DNA of 64,000 bases from JALORV01 sp963766365 (GTDB lineage Bacteria; Pseudomonadota; Gammaproteobacteria; Burkholderiales; Burkholderiaceae_F). How positions within the stretch are numbered: position 1 is the first letter of the stretch; each line of letters begins with the position of its first letter. The DNA lies in contig CAVXZK010000001.1 of assembly GCA_963766365.1 (NCBI GenBank), forward strand, positions 62,001 through 126,000. Direction: 5' to 3'. A model generated the notes under the pieces. That model saw only the letters and a program-made list of their open reading frames with translations. It had not been told where the DNA came from and made no database searches. The translations under genes were made by a program, and so were the position numbers. Of this stretch, positions 60,865-64,000 are shown piece after piece.

Positions 60865-61352
60865 AACGTCTACTGATCGTCTATCACTCGATGACCGGCG
60901 CGGCCGAGCAGCTTGCCAGCGCGGCAGCCGCCGGTGCGCGCGATGAGCCCGATGTCGAAACGAAGCTCGTGCGCGCCGCCAGCGCCGGCGTCGACGATGT
61001 GCTGGCAGCCCAAGGGTATCTCTTTGCCATGCCCGAGAACCTCGCAACGATGGCCGGACTGATGAAGGACTTCTTCGATCGCGTGTATTACCCGGTCCTC
61101 GATCGCGTCAACGGCCGCCCGTACGCGACCCTCATCGCGGCCGGCACGGACGGTACGGGCGCGGCGCGCCAGGTGCAGCGGATCGCCACCGGACTGCGCC
61201 TGCGCGAGGTTGCTCCACCGCTCGTCGTACGTAACGGCGCACAGACGCCCGAGGCGATCCTCGCGCCGAAGACTGTCCCGCCATCCGACCTCGAGCTTGC
61301 ACGGGAACTGGGCGCCGCGCTGGCGGCCGGCCTGGCCAGCGGCATCTTCTAA
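60861..61352 (+). CDS. Flavodoxin/NAD(P)H-dependent FMN reductase-like protein
   Basis: This 163-residue flavodoxin-fold protein starts VKRLLIVYHSMTGAAEQLA, with a phosphate-binding loop (YHSMTG), and contains GYLFAMPENLATMAGLMKDFFDRV, as in NAD(P)H-dependent oxidoreductases. The partner is unknown. The start GTG 60861 overlaps the mtfA stop (GTGA). Its 3' end overlaps the convergent hydrolase gene by 4 bases. Confidence 0.82.
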   Translation: MKRLLIVYHSMTGAAEQLASAAAAGARDEPDVETKLVRAASAGVDDVLAAQGYLFAMPENLATMAGLMKDFFDRVYYPVLDRVNGRPYATLIAAGTDGTGAARQVQRIATGLRLREVAPPLVVRNGAQTPEAILAPKTVPPSDLELARELGAALAAGLASGIF

Positions 61353-62218
61353 CCCGGGCCCTCAAGCAGGAAGTCGCGCACCAGCCGAATCTCGTTTGCC
61401 GGCATGAAGGTGGGAGCGTGGCCCACCTCCGGGACCTCGACCACCTGAGGACGCGGCCCGCGGGTGGCCATCTCGGCAGCGGTCTCGGAGGTCAGCAGGT
61501 CCGACTGAGCGCCGCGCACCAGCAGCGTGCGCGCCGCGATCCGGTCGTACAGCGCCCAGGTTGCCGCTTCACCCGCCGCAGCCGCTTGCGGCGTCGTGCT
61601 CTTGAACGGCACGGCGATCGCCGGGTCATAGCGGAACAGGTAGCGTCCGTCGATCTGGCGCAGCGTTGGCGCGATCAGTTCCCGCCAGTCCTCGCGGGTC
61701 TTCAGGCCAAAGGGCGCCGCGGTCACCGACTGGTAGTCGACGGCCTCCTCGAGACTCGCAAAGGAAACCGGCTGCCCGACATAGCTGCCGATGCGCGCAA
61801 TCGCGACCGGCCCGAGCCGCGGACCGACGTCGTTGATCACGAGCTGCCGGATCGGCGAGCCGGCCTGGCCGGCGAGTGCGATGCCTATCAGGCCACCCAT
61901 CGAGGTGCCGACCCAGTCCACCTGCTCCACATCGAGCCGCGCGATCAGCGCCGCCATGTCCGACGCGTACTGCGGGATGCCGTAAAACGCCGGGTCGCGC
62001 AGCCAGTCGCTGAAGCCCCGGCCGACGACATCGGGGCAGACGACGCGATAGAGATCCGCCATCGCCCGCGCCAGCCGGTCGAAATCGCGGCCCATGCGCG
62101 TCAACCCATGCACGCACAGCAGCACCCGGGGATTATCCGCATCGCCCCACTCTACATAGGCCATGCGGTGAAAGCCCAATGGGCTAAGACACTGGACGTG
62201 GCGTTCGCGTGGTTGCAT
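61349..62218 (-). CDS. Alpha/beta-fold hydrolase
   Basis: This 289-residue serine hydrolase has the oxyanion region CVHGLTRMGRDFD, nucleophile Ser106 in GTSMGG and the final catalytic His in EVGHAPTF. The acidic residue probably lies in RGAQSDLL. The substrate is unknown. It is divergent from 3-hydroxybutyrate dehydrogenase with 84 bases between them; a polyhydroxybutyrate or ester role is possible but not shown. Confidence 0.88.
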   Translation of the reverse strand: MQPRERHVQCLSPLGFHRMAYVEWGDADNPRVLLCVHGLTRMGRDFDRLARAMADLYRVVCPDVVGRGFSDWLRDPAFYGIPQYASDMAALIARLDVEQVDWVGTSMGGLIGIALAGQAGSPIRQLVINDVGPRLGPVAIARIGSYVGQPVSFASLEEAVDYQSVTAAPFGLKTREDWRELIAPTLRQIDGRYLFRYDPAIAVPFKSTTPQAAAAGEAATWALYDRIAARTLLVRGAQSDLLTSETAAEMATRGPRPQVVEVPEVGHAPTFMPANEIRLVRDFLLEGPG

Positions 62219-62302
62219 GAGCTTGCTGCGTCACATTGCTGAAGGCGCAGCATTGTAGTCAGCCTCTGGTGGCATACTCGTTCGCCGCAAAGGGAGGTCT
62301 GC

Positions 62303-63082
62303 ATGCTGAAGGGAAAGACGGCTCTGGTGACCGGATCCACCAGTGGTATCGGGCTGGCCATGGCAGACGCGCTGGCGACCCAGGGGGCCAACATCATCGT
62401 CAATGGCTTCGGCGAGCCGGACGCGATCCGAGCGGTTGAAGCGCAGTTGCAGAAGCGAGGCGTAAAGACGCTCTACCACGGCGCCGACATGAGCAAGCCG
62501 GCCGAGATCGAGCAGATGCTCCGCACCGCCGAGGCTACCTTTGGCCGTGTCGACATCCTCGTGAATAACGCTGGGATCCAGCATGTCTCGCCGGTGGAGT
62601 CGTTTCCGGTCGAGCGCTGGGACGCGATCATCGCCATCAACCTCACCTCGGCGTTCCACACGATCCGGCTGGCTCTGCCGAAGATGAAGCAGGCCAACTG
62701 GGGTCGCATCATCAACATCGCGTCGCTGCATGGCCTGGTCGCCTCGGTCGACAAATCGGCCTACGTCGCGGCCAAGCACGGCATCGTCGGCTTGACCAAG
62801 GTAGTGGCACTGGAGACGGCGACCACCGGCGTCACCTGCAACGCGATCTGTCCAGGCTGGGTACTGACTCCGCTGGTACAGAAGCAGGTCGACGCGCGCG
62901 CCGCCCGCGACCATTTGAGTCAGGAAGAGGCGAAGAAGTCGCTACTGGGTGAGAAGCAGCCGTCGATGCAGTTCGTGACGACGGAGCAGCTCGCCGGCCT
63001 GGCGGTGTTCTTGTGTTCGCCGGCGGCGGACCAGGTGCGCGGCGTCGCCTGGAACGTCGACGGCGGCTGGTACGCGCAATAG
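62303..63082 (+). CDS. 3-hydroxybutyrate dehydrogenase
   Basis: The enzyme interconverts (R)-3-hydroxybutyrate and acetoacetate with NAD, in polyhydroxybutyrate use or ketone metabolism. The 259-residue SDR has the cofactor motif GSTSGIG (11-17), NNAG (88-91), catalytic Ser141, Tyr154 and Lys158, and the HBDH-typical NAICPGWVLTPLVQKQ and LLGEKQPSMQFVT. A strong Shine-Dalgarno (GGGAGG) precedes the ATG. Confidence 0.93.
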   Translation: MLKGKTALVTGSTSGIGLAMADALATQGANIIVNGFGEPDAIRAVEAQLQKRGVKTLYHGADMSKPAEIEQMLRTAEATFGRVDILVNNAGIQHVSPVESFPVERWDAIIAINLTSAFHTIRLALPKMKQANWGRIINIASLHGLVASVDKSAYVAAKHGIVGLTKVVALETATTGVTCNAICPGWVLTPLVQKQVDARAARDHLSQEEAKKSLLGEKQPSMQFVTTEQLAGLAVFLCSPAADQVRGVAWNVDGGWYAQ

Positions 63083-63083
63083 C

Positions 63084-63097
63084 CGCGCCGCGGCGCG
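63084..63097. repeat. Palindrome between convergent 3-hydroxybutyrate dehydrogenase and Anbu genes
   Basis: CGCGCCG followed by CGGCGCG forms a perfect 14-base palindrome filling the 15-base gap between two stop codons. It could act as a shared 3' hairpin, but has no T-tract. Confidence 0.4.
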
Positions 63098-63970
63098 CTA
63101 TTCGAGCGGACGGCGGTTCGGGGAGCCGGCGACCAGCTGGACCTGCCCCGAGCCGACGTCAGCTGTCAGATACGGTGGCAACGGGGCGCGAACCGGCTGC
63201 GAGACGTCGGTCTCAAGCCGCGGCGCGCCGGGCGCAGCGGTGGAGTCGCGCCACGTCGGGTCCGGAATCTCAGTAAAGACCTGCTTGAGCCGCGCGCCCC
63301 AGGTATTCCGGATCATGCCCATGTACTGGTTGGAGCTGTCGATCTGCACGAACTTCGTCACGCGCAGCGAATCGGCTTCGTAGACCAGCAGGTCGAGCGG
63401 CAGGCCGACCGAAATGTTCGAGCGCAGTGTCGAGTCCATCGAGATCAGGGCGGCCTTGGCCGCCTCGTCGAGCGGTGTCTTTGGCTGGACCACCCGGTCG
63501 ATGATCGGCTTGCCGTACTTCGACTCGCCGATCTGGAAGTACGGGTTCTCGTGCGTCGCTTCGATGAAGTTGCCGGCCGAGTAGACCTGGAACAGTCGAA
63601 GACCTTCGCCGCGGATCTGGCCGCCGAGGATGAAATTGGCATTGAACTCGATGCCGAACTCCTTCAGCGACTCCGCATCGCGCTCGTGCACTTCGCGGAT
63701 CGCCTCGCCGAGGATGCGCACCGCATGGAACATCGTCTTCACGTTCCAGACGCTGGTTTCCGTCGGACCGATACGCTCGCACAGGATCTGGCGCACCGCC
63801 TGCGTGACGGCCAGGTTTCCGGCAGACATCAGCACCAGCACGCGCTCGCCCGGATGCTCGAACACCGTCATCTTGCGAAACGTCGAGATCTGGTCGACAC
63901 CCGCGTTGGTGCGGGAGTCGCCCAGGAATACGAGCCCGGCATCGAGCCGCATCGCCACGCAGTAAGTCAT
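63098..63970 (-). CDS. Anbu, ancestral beta-subunit proteasome-type protease
   Basis: Anbu proteins are proteasome-fold Ntn hydrolases thought to become active when Met1 is removed to expose a Thr; biochemical activity has been hard to show. The 290-residue product starts MTYCVAMRLDAGLVFLGDSRTNAGVD, with Thr2 the presumed nucleophile, Asp18 and a Lys in FRKM completing the proteasome-like set. LGGQIRGEGLRLFQVYSAGNFIEA and SMDSTLRSNISVG are typical. The C-terminal 40 residues are Pro-rich and variable. In many bacteria it sits with an alpha-E protein, an ATP-grasp protein and a transglutaminase-like protein; these would lie beyond the right edge. Bases 63971-64000 show no feature. Confidence 0.9.
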   Translation of the reverse strand: MTYCVAMRLDAGLVFLGDSRTNAGVDQISTFRKMTVFEHPGERVLVLMSAGNLAVTQAVRQILCERIGPTETSVWNVKTMFHAVRILGEAIREVHERDAESLKEFGIEFNANFILGGQIRGEGLRLFQVYSAGNFIEATHENPYFQIGESKYGKPIIDRVVQPKTPLDEAAKAALISMDSTLRSNISVGLPLDLLVYEADSLRVTKFVQIDSSNQYMGMIRNTWGARLKQVFTEIPDPTWRDSTAAPGAPRLETDVSQPVRAPLPPYLTADVGSGQVQLVAGSPNRRPLE

Positions 63971-64000
63971 CGTTGCGCCTGTTCGTCCTGGTGTTCAGCG

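Overview
The window is a dense, GC-rich chromosomal segment with about 60 protein genes, three tRNAs, and almost no mobile or accessory DNA. The gene families and their order point to a betaproteobacterium in the broad Burkholderiales sense. Supporting runs are alaC-hom-thrC-mobB-moeA-moaD-moaE; hfq-hflX-hflK-hflC-DUF2065-hisZ-purA with a betaproteobacterial-type phosphoribosyltransferase; ndk-rlmN-pilW-rodZ-ispG-hisS-yfgM-bamB-der; surE-pcm-nlpD-rpoS; and thrS-infC-rpmI-rplT-pheS-pheT-ihfA-merR. The species cannot be named from sequence alone.

Layout, left to right. 1-8 kb: the 3' part of tamB (cut by the left edge) converges on a two-gene RND efflux operon, which has a TetR-type inverted repeat in its promoter. 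7.9-15 kb: fluoride channel crcB, a molybdenum cofactor block (moaE, moaD, moeA, mobB) and threonine/alanine synthesis (thrC, hom, alaC). thrC carries a one-base frameshift. 14.8-17.4 kb, plus strand: an Mth938-like gene, a Bcp peroxiredoxin and a PIN-PhoH ATPase. 17.6-27 kb, minus strand: DUF456, a PhoU-like gene coupled to dnaB, the rpsF-priB-rpsR-rplI operon, a sirtuin, an AlkB-type alkane monooxygenase, rlmB and rnr. 27-44 kb: tRNA-Leu, purine and histidine genes, the HflKC/Hfq/HflX group, the der-bamB-yfgM-hisS-ispG-rodZ-pilW-rlmN run and ndk. 43-49 kb: rlmD, a 3'-5' exonuclease, rpoS, nlpD, pcm, surE and tRNA-Pro. 49-57 kb: the thrS to merR translation operon and tRNA-Val. 57-64 kb: an OlsB-like acyltransferase, relA, mtfA, a flavodoxin-like gene, an alpha/beta hydrolase, a 3-hydroxybutyrate dehydrogenase and an Anbu proteasome-type protease at the right edge.

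Many neighbouring genes overlap by ATGA, GTGA or CTGA, so translational coupling is common. The less ordinary signals are regulatory. A terminator hairpin lies directly in front of thrS, preceded by a 9-codon leader ORF. A second terminator lies between rplT and pheS. infC appears to start at AUC. hflX appears to start at a CTG that overlaps the hfq stop codon. The least expected coding content is an orphan alkB within a housekeeping run and the Anbu gene at the edge. No clearly new multi-gene system is visible. The Anbu gene is the best pointer to one, lying just beyond the right end.
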